NCBI GenBank assembly: GCA_040380145.1
Contig: JBEIJQ010000065.1
Location: 1 to 17,223 of the forward strand
Origin: JBEIJQ01 sp040380145
GTDB lineage: Bacteria > Bacteroidota > Bacteroidia > Chitinophagales > Saprospiraceae
DNA length: 17,223 bases
Direction of reading: 5' to 3'
The number at the start of each line of letters is the position of its first letter. Position 1 is the first letter of the stretch. The notes under the pieces were generated by a model. The model saw only the letters and a list, made by a program, of their open reading frames with translations, was not told where the DNA came from and did not search any database. Position numbers and translations under genes: made by a program. Positions 7,957 through 14,611 of this stretch are shown one piece after another.

Positions 7957-9633
7957 TTGCTGAACAACGCCCAGATATCCGCTTGCTTTTCGCTGCTGTC
8001 CGACCTGATGAAACTGCACGGGGAGGAAGATTTCCGGACCAAATCCTATGAATTCGCGGCCCGGTCGATCAAAAACACCGCCGGCGAAGTGGCCGCCATG
8101 GGCCTTCCCGAACTGAAAGAGATCAAGGGAATCGGCGACGCCATCGCACAAAAAATCGCCGAGCTGGCCCGCTCCGGAAGGATGAAAATGCTCGACGCCT
8201 TCATCGAAAAAACACCGGAGGGGCTTCTCGAACTGCTCAAGGTCAAAGGCCTCGGACCGTCCAAGCTCCGCCGGCTGTGGCTGGAACTCGGCATCGAAAC
8301 GCCGGGCGAACTGCTGTACGCCTGCCACGAAAACCGTCTGCAACTGCTCAAGGGCTTCGGCGAAAAAAGCCAGGCCCAGATCCGCGACCAAGTGGTCTTC
8401 CAACTGCAAAACCGGGGCAAGTACCGCTACGATCAACTCGAAGAAGAAGCCTCCGACCTCGTGGACGACCTGCGCGCCGCCCTCGGCACCGAGCGGGTGT
8501 CGCTCACCGGCGACGCTCGACGCTGTACGCCGACCTTGGACTGCCTGGAAGTGCTGGCCGAGTCGGAGAGTTACGGGCCGGCCCTGGAGGCCGGCATCCT
8601 GCTCGAACCGGAATCGCGCGACGGTCTGCTCTGGGCGCGCACCCGTACCGGCACGATGGTACGCGCGCATCTGTGCGGAGAAGGCTTTTTCGGGTTCGAA
8701 CTGCTGCGCACCACGGGAAACGCCACCTGGACAAAGGCACTGCTGGGCGGCCAAAACGATCCGCTCGCTTGGAGGGGCTTCGGGGAAAAGGAAATTTTCG
8801 ACCGGCTCGGCTATCCGTTCGTGCCGCCCGAATACCGCGAATGGTCCGGTGAACTGCCCTCGCTTTCCCTGACCGCCAAGGGCCTGCCGGCGCTGATCGA
8901 GCCGACGGATGTCAAAGGGATCGTGCACGCCCACACGACCTATAGCGACGGGGCCGCCTCTCTGCGCGCTTTGGCGGAGTATGTCTTCGAGGAAGGCTTC
9001 GGCTATCTCGTGGTCACCGACCACTCCCGATCGGCCTTTTACGCCAACGGCCTCTCGGCGGAAAGGGTGGCCGAGCAACACGCCGAAATAGACCGCCTCA
9101 ACACGGAATTCAATGGGCGTTTCCGGATTTTCAAAGGGATCGAATCGGACATCCTGTCGGACGGCGGCCTGGACTATGCGGACGAGGTGCTGCGGACCTT
9201 CGAGGTGGTCATCGCCTCGGTCCACAGCAACCTGCGGATGGACGAGGCCAAAGCGACGCGCCGGCTGCTGCGGGCCATCGAAAACCCTTTCACGCATATC
9301 CTCGGCCATCCGACGGGCCGCCTGCTGCTCTCGCGGGAAGGCTACCCGCTCGACCACCGCAAACTGATAGATGCCTGCGCGGCCAACGGCGTGGCCATCG
9401 AGCTCAACGCCAATCCCCATCGGCTCGATCTGGATTGGACCTGGATCCCCTATGCGGTTTCCAAGGGGGTGCGCATTTCCGTCAATCCGGACGCGCACAG
9501 CCTGCCCGGCGTGCACGACCTCCGGTACGGGATCCTCGCGGCCCGAAAAGGCGGGCTCACCGCCGCCGATTGTCTCAACGCGATGGACGCCGCGAAGTTC
9601 GGGGAATGGGCCGCCCAAAAACGGCCTTCGTGA
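7957..9633 (+). CDS. polX: PolX-family protein: degenerate polymerase domain plus intact PHP phosphoesterase
   Basis: Bacterial PolX joins an X-family gap-filling DNA polymerase to a PHP 3'-5' exonuclease. Here (558 residues, normal length) the N terminus has helix-hairpin-helix segments (EIKGIGDAIAQKI at about 55-67, KVKGLGPSKLRRL at about 95-107, KGFGEKSQAQI at about 132-142). In the palm, the usual GSxRR...GDxD motif reads GDARR (185-189) then DCLE (195-198), and the third catalytic Asp position is Arg236. All three metal-binding Asp appear lost. The PHP domain keeps every expected ligand: His324, His326, Asp331, His356, Glu396, His423, His451, Asp512 and His514. It is therefore probably a nuclease or phosphoesterase without polymerase activity (inference). 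The start is uncertain: TTG at 7957 or CTG at 7960 keep the N-terminal helix LNNAQISACFSLL; the first ATG (8008) would cut it. It converges on tcdA with 6 bp between stops. Confidence 0.9.
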   Translation: MLNNAQISACFSLLSDLMKLHGEEDFRTKSYEFAARSIKNTAGEVAAMGLPELKEIKGIGDAIAQKIAELARSGRMKMLDAFIEKTPEGLLELLKVKGLGPSKLRRLWLELGIETPGELLYACHENRLQLLKGFGEKSQAQIRDQVVFQLQNRGKYRYDQLEEEASDLVDDLRAALGTERVSLTGDARRCTPTLDCLEVLAESESYGPALEAGILLEPESRDGLLWARTRTGTMVRAHLCGEGFFGFELLRTTGNATWTKALLGGQNDPLAWRGFGEKEIFDRLGYPFVPPEYREWSGELPSLSLTAKGLPALIEPTDVKGIVHAHTTYSDGAASLRALAEYVFEEGFGYLVVTDHSRSAFYANGLSAERVAEQHAEIDRLNTEFNGRFRIFKGIESDILSDGGLDYADEVLRTFEVVIASVHSNLRMDEAKATRRLLRAIENPFTHILGHPTGRLLLSREGYPLDHRKLIDACAANGVAIELNANPHRLDLDWTWIPYAVSKGVRISVNPDAHSLPGVHDLRYGILAARKGGLTAADCLNAMDAAKFGEWAAQKRPS

Positions 9634-9639
9634 ACGACT

Positions 9640-10392
9640 TCAAGGCGTGGGTTCATCCTCCGAGGGCAACTCGTCACCTCCGCCCACCAACGCGCGGATG
9701 ACGACCGATGCGGCGGTCAGCCCGAAAAGGGCCGGGATATAGGAAATCGTGCCGTAAAAAGATTTTTTGAAGCGGGTCCCGTCGGTCAGCATCATGTGCT
9801 CCTTGTCCACCAACTCCTCGGAATAAACGGCCACCACTGAACGGGTGGACACTTCCTTGCGGCGGAGACCCTTGCGCACTTGGTGGGCGAAAGGACAGTT
9901 TTTGGTTTTCGCCAAAGGGGCCACGCGGATCTTCAAGGGATCCACCCGACCGCCGGCACCCATCGAACTGACGATGCGCACCCCGTTTTCCACGGCGGTC
10001 TTAATGAAATACTGCTTGGGCTGGACGCTGTCAATGCAGTCCAAAGCCCAGTCGTACTCCGGAGTGACCAGCTGTTTCATCTCGCCGGGATCGAGAAAAG
10101 AGGGCACCACGGTCAACTGCAGATCTGGATTGATCTCGCGCAGGCGGGCGGCCATCACTTCCGCTTTGTTTTGCCCGATCGTGGAATCCAACGCCACCAG
10201 TTGCCGGTTTTTGTTGGTGGGATCCACGGTGTCACCGTCCACGATGGTCATGCGGCCGATGCCGGATCGCCCCAGAAATTCGGCGGCATAACTGCCCACG
10301 CCACCGAGGCCGACTAGCAGGACATTCGCCTGTCGGAGACGCTCGATGCCTTGGGATCCGATCAACAGTTCGGTTCGTTGCAACCAGGACAT
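9640..10392 (-). CDS. tcdA: tRNA threonylcarbamoyladenosine dehydratase TcdA
   Basis: TcdA is an E1-like (ThiF/MoeB-type) enzyme that uses ATP to cyclise t6A to ct6A at position 37 of ANN-decoding tRNAs. The 250-residue product shows the nucleotide-binding GLGGVGSYAAEFLGRSGIG (about 28-46), Asp52 in VDGDTV, the NKNRQ signature (60-64) typical of TcdA, DWALDCIDS (about 114-122) and the family segment VSSMGAGGRVDPLKI (141-155). A ThiS/MoaD partner is not nearby, consistent with TcdA and not ThiF or MoeB. The ATG at 10390-10392 lies 25 bp after the stop of the M23 peptidase gene, so the two are probably co-transcribed. The C terminus is a short acidic tail (GGGDELPSEDEPTP). Its stop faces that of the polX-like gene, with no room for a separate terminator. 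Confidence 0.95.
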   Translation of the reverse strand: MSWLQRTELLIGSQGIERLRQANVLLVGLGGVGSYAAEFLGRSGIGRMTIVDGDTVDPTNKNRQLVALDSTIGQNKAEVMAARLREINPDLQLTVVPSFLDPGEMKQLVTPEYDWALDCIDSVQPKQYFIKTAVENGVRIVSSMGAGGRVDPLKIRVAPLAKTKNCPFAHQVRKGLRRKEVSTRSVVAVYSEELVDKEHMMLTDGTRFKKSFYGTISYIPALFGLTAASVVIRALVGGGDELPSEDEPTP

Positions 10393-10417
10393 AAACGGGA
10401 AGGGGAAAAGGTTTGCT

Positions 10418-11695
10418 TCAGGGAGCGGGGGGAAGGGCCATCGCGTCCAGCGCTTGCTTGAGAGAGTCGCGCACGTGAAAAAAGGCTTCCACGTGGGGGC
10501 CCGTCATGGGCTCGGGACGCGGGAGTTTTTCTTGGAGAAAATCCACCTGCTGGCCGTTTTTCCAAAAGCGGAAACAAACGTGCGGACCAGTGGCCAGGCC
10601 CGTGCTGCCCACGTAGCCGATGACCTGCCCCTGTCCGACGTGCACGCCCGGGCGGATGCCCTGTGCGTGGCGGCACATGTGCAGGTACTGGGAGGTGTAC
10701 ACGGCGTCGTGCTTGATCTTCACGTAGATGCCGTTTCCGCCGGAGCGGGTGGCTTCCACCACGACCCCGTCGGCAATGGCCAAGATGGGCGTGCCCTGCG
10801 GAGCGGCGTAATCGGTGCCGAGGTGCGCCTTGACGCGCTTGAGGATGGGATGGAAACGGTTGAGGTTGAAACGCGAGGAGATGCGCGTGAATTCGACGGG
10901 AGCCTTCAAAAAGGCCTTTTTCATGGGCCGGGCGTTCTCGTCGTAGTAGCCCTGCACCTCCTGGTCTTCGCTTTCGAACCAAAACGAATAGGCGTCTTCG
11001 CCGCCGAAATTGGCGTACGCGGCCAACACCTGCCCGATGCCCACGCTTTTTCCCTCGACCATTTTTTCCGTGTACAGGAGTTTGAACCGTTCGCCTTTTT
11101 GGGCACGGAAAAAGTCGGAGGAGTTTCTCAGGGCTTCTTCCATTTTGATGGCCAGCAGGTTGGGCAGTTTCAATTCGTCCATCGCGTCCCACAGGGATGT
11201 CTTCAGGGTGCCCACCGCTTGTTTTTGGATGATGTCCACTTTGCGGTCGTAGCGATAGGCTTTGGTTTCGCCGGTGAGGTCGTAAACGACGTAGAAAAGC
11301 GCGCTGGGCTCGTACACGAAATACTGTGCCTTGTGGGTGTTGGGATCCAGCAGGATCGTGTAATCCTTGCCGGCCAGTAGTTTGTTGGTGGGAAAAACAT
11401 CCGCGGCGGTCTCGTTGAGCTTGCTGACCTCCGTCATCGAAATCCCGTATTCCGAAAGCAGTTCCGAAAGGACTTCGTTGCGCTTGATCGCTCCTTGTAC
11501 CACCTCGAAGCGGTTGAGGTCGAAGCCGTAGCGCATGTTGGGCTGCTTGACCAAGCCAGTTTCCACCAGCGCGGCCGAACCGCTGCCCATGGAAAGATCG
11601 GGATGGGTCATCAGGACGATCGAGGCGGCGAGGCAAAGGAGCAGCCCGGTGAGGGATCCGAGCGAAAGGAAAAGGGTTCTTTTATCTATTTTCAC
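10418..11695 (-). CDS. Membrane-anchored M23 family metallopeptidase
   Basis: M23 (LytM-type) zinc endopeptidases cut peptidoglycan cross-links; some are inactive scaffolds. The 425-residue product has one N-terminal membrane segment (about 8-29), a periplasmic domain (about 60-265) of the sort found in Bacteroidota M23 proteins, and an M23 domain at about 285-395. The domain has HLGTD (His291, Asp295), QYLHM (His339) and TGPHVCFRFW (His372, Cys374). In the canonical HxH motif the second His is a zinc ligand; here it is Cys374. I recall this HVC form in many Bacteroidota homologs, so it is likely a lineage variant that may still bind zinc. I chose the GTG at 11693-11695 (MKIDKRTLF) because it gives a normal signal anchor; another in-frame GTG at 11723-11725 adds 10 residues. 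It is probably co-transcribed with tcdA. Confidence 0.9.
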   Translation of the reverse strand: MKIDKRTLFLSLGSLTGLLLCLAASIVLMTHPDLSMGSGSAALVETGLVKQPNMRYGFDLNRFEVVQGAIKRNEVLSELLSEYGISMTEVSKLNETAADVFPTNKLLAGKDYTILLDPNTHKAQYFVYEPSALFYVVYDLTGETKAYRYDRKVDIIQKQAVGTLKTSLWDAMDELKLPNLLAIKMEEALRNSSDFFRAQKGERFKLLYTEKMVEGKSVGIGQVLAAYANFGGEDAYSFWFESEDQEVQGYYDENARPMKKAFLKAPVEFTRISSRFNLNRFHPILKRVKAHLGTDYAAPQGTPILAIADGVVVEATRSGGNGIYVKIKHDAVYTSQYLHMCRHAQGIRPGVHVGQGQVIGYVGSTGLATGPHVCFRFWKNGQQVDFLQEKLPRPEPMTGPHVEAFFHVRDSLKQALDAMALPPAP

Positions 11696-11788
11696 AAAAA
11701 GTGCGTTTTGGAGCCCCGTCCGCACGGGAAAAGGAGCGGTGAAAACTGTCTTTTACGAGTGTTGCCCGGCCGGTCGTTTATAGCCGTT

Positions 11789-11811
11789 GGCAGCCGCAAA
11801 AATAGGCAGCC
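11789..11811. repeat. GGCTGCC direct repeats bracketing the M23 promoter -7 box
   Basis: On the minus strand the heptamer GGCTGCC occurs at 11805-11811 and again at 11789-11795, a 16-bp period, directly on both sides of the TATTTTTG box. Direct repeats across a promoter core can be an operator for a dimeric regulator, but with only 7 bp per copy in GC-rich DNA chance is possible. Confidence 0.35.
11797..11804 (-). promoter_or_regulatory. Bacteroidota-type -7 promoter box for M23-tcdA unit
   Basis: The minus strand reads TATTTTTG, an exact TAnnTTTG match, about 100 nt before the GTG start of the M23 gene. There is no clear TTG at the -33 spacing. It is the best candidate for starting the M23-tcdA transcript separately from the PP2C-MetH-DUF721 unit upstream. 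Confidence 0.5.
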
Positions 11812-11872
11812 TTGTTCGGCCTTTTCGGGTTTTGGCGAAAATTTATTTTCTGTAAAAAAAAGAGGGCCGAAT

Positions 11873-12157
11873 TTACCGGATATTTACGATTTTCACAAAA
11901 TCGCCGCCCAAACGCTCGTTCATCAGCCGCAAAATGTTGTCCCGCCCAAACGACAGTTCCTGCCGCAGCGGGGCCGAATCCACGTGGACGGTCAGTTCGT
12001 CGCCGCGCAATTCGATCTTGCGGGTCAAGGATTGGATGGTGGGGCCCATCGTGTCGGCCCAGATCTGCTCGGCCTGCACTTCGCGGAGGCGCGGACCGAG
12101 GTTGTTGGACTTCAAAAAGGCTTTGATGGCATCACCCAAAGTGGTTTCGTTCGGCAT
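11873..12157 (-). CDS. Short DUF721 (DciA-like) protein
   Basis: DUF721 proteins are small nucleic-acid-associated proteins. The best-known member, DciA, helps load the replicative helicase DnaB in bacteria without DnaC or DnaI. The 94-residue product is essentially one DUF721 domain: LGDAIKAFLKSNNLGPRLRE (helix, about 7-26), QIWADTMGPTIQSLTRKIEL (31-50), then DELTVHVDSAPLRQELSF (53-70) and RDNILRLMNERLGG (72-85). I started at the ATG at 12155-12157, where homology begins; the 39 upstream in-frame codons mostly overlap the MetH half-gene and look like its other-frame shadow. It begins 23 bp after that gene's stop, so co-transcription is likely. Assignment to the DUF721 family is firm; helicase loading here is inference. 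Confidence 0.85.
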   Translation of the reverse strand: MPNETTLGDAIKAFLKSNNLGPRLREVQAEQIWADTMGPTIQSLTRKIELRGDELTVHVDSAPLRQELSFGRDNILRLMNERLGGDFVKIVNIR

Positions 12158-12180
12158 CGGCTGGGGATTTTTTGCGGGGT

Positions 12181-13203
12181 TCAGGCCACCGGTTCGGCCG
12201 ACCAGGCCCTGGGTTTGGCGTTCTTGACGTGCTCGGCCATGTGGCGGATGTGGTCCGGAGTGGAACCGCAGCAACCGCCCAGGATATTGACGAAGCCGCT
12301 CCGGGCGAAATCCTCGAGCACACAGGCCATTTCGTGCGGGGTCTCGTCGTATTCGCCGAATTCGTTGGGGAGGCCGGCGTTGGGATAACAGGAAACGGCG
12401 CAGTCCGCGATCCGGGAAAGGGTGGCCAGATAAGGGCGCATCTCTTGGGCGCCGAGGGCACAGTTCAGACCGACGCTGAACGGCTGCGCGTGCCGGACCG
12501 AGATCCAGAACGCCTCGACGGTCTGCCCCGACAGGGTACGGCCGGAGGCATCGGTGACGGTGACAGACAGCATCACAGGATAACGCATGCCCACGGTTTC
12601 GCAGTAGCGGTCGATGGCGAAAAGGGCCGCTTTGGCGTTGAGCGTGTCGAAAATCGTTTCCACCAAGAAAATGTCGCTGCCCCCATCGGCCAAACCGCGC
12701 ACCTGTTCGTAATAAGCGGCCTCGAGGTCGTCGAAAGACACGGCCCGGAAACCCGGGTTGTTGACATCGGGCGAAATGGAGGCCGTCCGGTTGGTGGGAC
12801 CGATGGCGCCGGCCACGAAGCGCTGCCGCTCCGGGGTTGAAAACTCATCGGCGGCCCGTCGGGCCAGCTGGGCGGCGGCCATGTTCAGTTCGTAGGCCAA
12901 ATCCTCCGTGCCGTAATCGGCCTGGGCGATCGAGGTGGCACCAAATGTGTTGGTTTCCAAGATATCGCTGCCCGCATCCAAGTAGGCGCGGTGAATGGCC
13001 AGGATGACATCGGGACGGGTCAGGCAGAGCAGCTCGTTGTTGCCCTTGAGATCTTTGGGATGACGGGCAAAACGCTCGCCCCGGAAATCTTTTTCTTCGA
13101 GTTCGTACTGCTGGATCATGGATCCCATAGCGCCGTCGAGCAAAAGGATGCGCTGTTCGGCGGCGGAGCGGAGCAGGGAAAATCGAGGGTGTTCGGTCAA
13201 CAT
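12181..13203 (-). CDS. metH: Homocysteine S-methyltransferase domain protein (MetH N-terminal half)
   Basis: This is the homocysteine-binding module of cobalamin-dependent methionine synthase, encoded on its own as is common in Bacteroidota. The zinc-activated homocysteine thiolate attacks methylcobalamin carried by the other half. The 340-residue product shows LLDGAMGSMIQ (21-31), SDILETNTFGATSIAQADYG (79-98), FVAGAIGPTNRTASISPDV (129-147), EQVRGLADGGSDIFLVETIF (166-185) with the MetH-typical DTLNAKAA, and all three zinc cysteines: Cys248 (GLNCALG) and Cys311-Cys312 (GGCCGST). The ATG is at 13201-13203, 54 bp after the PP2C stop. The partner half (pterin, cobalamin and activation domains) is not next to it: a DUF721 gene follows instead. 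A stand-alone homocysteine methyltransferase is possible, but the sequence resembles MetH most. Confidence 0.92.
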   Translation of the reverse strand: MLTEHPRFSLLRSAAEQRILLLDGAMGSMIQQYELEEKDFRGERFARHPKDLKGNNELLCLTRPDVILAIHRAYLDAGSDILETNTFGATSIAQADYGTEDLAYELNMAAAQLARRAADEFSTPERQRFVAGAIGPTNRTASISPDVNNPGFRAVSFDDLEAAYYEQVRGLADGGSDIFLVETIFDTLNAKAALFAIDRYCETVGMRYPVMLSVTVTDASGRTLSGQTVEAFWISVRHAQPFSVGLNCALGAQEMRPYLATLSRIADCAVSCYPNAGLPNEFGEYDETPHEMACVLEDFARSGFVNILGGCCGSTPDHIRHMAEHVKNAKPRAWSAEPVA

Positions 13204-13257
13204 CGAAATAAATGGGAGGAGCGGGATTGAACGAAAAAACAGGGGATGGGTTCGGCA

Positions 13258-14403
13258 TCAGTGCCGGCCCCCATGGCCTTTGGTCAGCGTGTCCTTCTGC
13301 CCGCTTTCGGCCGGAGCGGGTTGGTTCGGGAGCGTTTGCGGCCTCGAACCGGTATCGACGGGGGTAACGGCAGGCGGTTCGAGGCCGGGCTGGGCCGGTG
13401 CTTGCTGTCCGCTGTTCGGCGCGCTCCCGTCGGGCGGGATAGGATCGTTTTTCCACTGGGAAATGGCCAGCCAGGCCATGATGGCGACCAAAGCCAAACC
13501 CGCCACGACCAAGATCAGCTGCTTGAAATCCAGGCCCGCAGAACCCTCGGCCGTTCCCGAAGTGGCCACCGGTCCCGAAAGGGTGGGCTCGTTGTGGAAA
13601 TTCGCCGGCACTTGGGGGGAAGGGCTCCCCTTCACGTCTTCCAGTTCGAAGAAATACAGAGTGTAGTTGTCCCGCGAATGAAGTTCGCAGGCAGCGTCTA
13701 TGTCGGCCACGATGTCTCGCAGGGGCTTGTCCATGGAGAGCATGTCCAACAGATCGGCTTCTCGGATGCCGTCCACCACCCCGTCGGTGCAGAGCAGGAA
13801 ACGGTCGCCGGGCCGCAGGTCTTTAATCAAAGCCACGTCCACCTTGGTGGGGTTGCCAGAGCCCGACACGGCGCGCAGGATGATGTTCTTGCGGGGATGG
13901 GTCTCCATTTCGGACTCGGTGATCTCGCCCCTGCGATAGAGCTCGTTGACCAAGGAATGATCCTCGGTGCGGAAAACCAAGCTGCCGCCACGGACTACAT
14001 AGACCCTGCTGTCGCCGGCCCAAGCAACCACCGCGCCCCGGGGCGTGAAATACACAAAGGTCATCGTGGTGGCCATGCCGCGAAAATCCGGGCGCTCCCG
14101 AACGGCCTCGTCCATTTGGGCCTCCGCGTGGCGCAGGGCCTCGGTCAGGAAAGGCTTCCAGTCTTCTGCTGTGGAAGGGCCTTCCAGCAACTGCCGCCCT
14201 TTTTCGAGCACATGGGCCGAAAATTCCCGGCAAACGATCCGGGAGGCTTGGTCACCGTGAACGGCTCCGCCCACGCCGTCGCAGACCATGAACAAGCGGT
14301 CGTCAGAAGTCGCCGCGCCCGGCTCCGGAAACAAATAGTCCTCGTTGTAGGAACGGACTCCTTGCCGGTTGAGGTGTACGGGATGGCTTATCGAAAATTC
14401 CAT
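13258..14403 (-). CDS. PP2C-family protein phosphatase with C-terminal membrane anchor
   Basis: PP2C (PPM) enzymes are Mn/Mg-dependent Ser/Thr phosphatases that oppose Hanks-type kinases. The 381-residue product starts MEFSISHPVHLNRQGVRSYN at the ATG 14401-14403. All metal-site motifs are visible: SYNED (18-22), VCDGVGG (40-46), GMATTMTFVYF (109-119), WAGDSRVYVVRGG (128-140), CTDGVVDGI (205-213) and RDNYTLYF (244-251). A single hydrophobic segment (about 295-316) follows a spacer, then a Pro/Gln/Gly-rich tail to residue 381. The catalytic domain should be cytoplasmic and the tail periplasmic (inference). No kinase, FHA or Stp-partner gene is next to it, so its substrate is unknown. It is the likely first gene of a unit with the MetH half and DUF721 genes. 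The frame is open much further upstream, but that extension has no PP2C similarity and overlaps the neighbouring gene. Confidence 0.93.
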   Translation of the reverse strand: MEFSISHPVHLNRQGVRSYNEDYLFPEPGAATSDDRLFMVCDGVGGAVHGDQASRIVCREFSAHVLEKGRQLLEGPSTAEDWKPFLTEALRHAEAQMDEAVRERPDFRGMATTMTFVYFTPRGAVVAWAGDSRVYVVRGGSLVFRTEDHSLVNELYRRGEITESEMETHPRKNIILRAVSGSGNPTKVDVALIKDLRPGDRFLLCTDGVVDGIREADLLDMLSMDKPLRDIVADIDAACELHSRDNYTLYFFELEDVKGSPSPQVPANFHNEPTLSGPVATSGTAEGSAGLDFKQLILVVAGLALVAIMAWLAISQWKNDPIPPDGSAPNSGQQAPAQPGLEPPAVTPVDTGSRPQTLPNQPAPAESGQKDTLTKGHGGRH

Positions 14404-14443
14404 GATGGGGCGTATTGGTTTGTCCACATTCGCTTTGGATGTG

Positions 14444-14451
14444 CAAAATAA
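14444..14451 (-). promoter_or_regulatory. Possible -7 promoter box for the PP2C unit
   Basis: The minus strand reads TTATTTTG, seven of eight positions of TAnnTTTG, ending 40 nt before the PP2C ATG. The T7-CG-A7 palindrome lies 13 nt further upstream. There is no obvious -33 TTG. The match is imperfect, so this is tentative. Confidence 0.35.
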
Positions 14452-14464
14452 CGCAATGGTTCCA

Positions 14465-14480
14465 TTTTTTTCGAAAAAAA
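14465..14480. repeat. T7-CG-A7 palindrome, copy 2 (upstream of PP2C gene)
   Basis: This is the same perfect 16-bp palindrome as at 7931-7946. On the minus strand it is preceded by another T7 and C, giving a pyrimidine run like that before copy 1, and its A-side faces the PP2C gene. The A-tract ends about 60 nt from the ATG, against about 10 nt at copy 1. It might also serve as the U-tract end of lamin-tail transcription. Confidence 0.5.
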
Positions 14481-14592
14481 GAAAAAAAGCCCCCCGGTTC
14501 AACTCCCCAACGCCTGGTCTCTTCGAGTCGCTCCGAGAAGCCCGTTGAAAGAAACGCCGAGCCGTTCCTGCCGGCCCGGCGTTCGTCCGCTC

Positions 14593-14611
14593 GCCGGCAT
14601 TATTTGCCGGC
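14593..14611 (-). terminator. GC-rich hairpin spanning the lamin-tail stop codon
   Basis: GCCGGCA and TGCCGGC form a perfect 7-bp stem with a 5-nt loop that contains the TAA stop of the lamin-tail gene. A second inverted copy (14569-14575) can pair with 14593-14599 to make a competing hairpin. There is no T-run directly after either stem; the nearest lies some 85 nt further on. It may therefore be an mRNA 3'-end stabiliser or part of a composite terminator and not a classic intrinsic one. Confidence 0.4.

Larger units (their letters stand above)
11696..11872. other. Intergenic region between DUF721 gene and M23 gene
   Basis: This 177-bp spacer lies between two minus-strand genes. Reading in the transcribed direction it holds a T8 run (11854-11861) soon after the DUF721 stop but with only a weak stem before it, then the -7 box at 11797-11804 flanked by direct repeats, then a leader of roughly 95 nt with the palindrome CCGGCCGG. 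No small gene is evident. Confidence 0.5.
14404..14599. other. Intergenic region between lamin-tail gene and PP2C gene
   Basis: This 196-bp spacer lies between two minus-strand genes. Reading in the transcribed direction it holds GC-rich inverted repeats at the lamin-tail stop (14569-14611), then a GGGGGGC followed by two T7 runs separated by C (about 14474-14488), the second T7 being part of the palindrome at 14465-14480, and then the possible -7 box at 14444-14451. No small gene is evident. Confidence 0.5.

Noticed and set aside
7858..9618. 586-codon minus-strand frame opposite the polX-like gene
   Set aside because: The plus strand carries clear helix-hairpin-helix and PHP motifs; the minus-strand product has none and is the codon-aligned antisense shadow.
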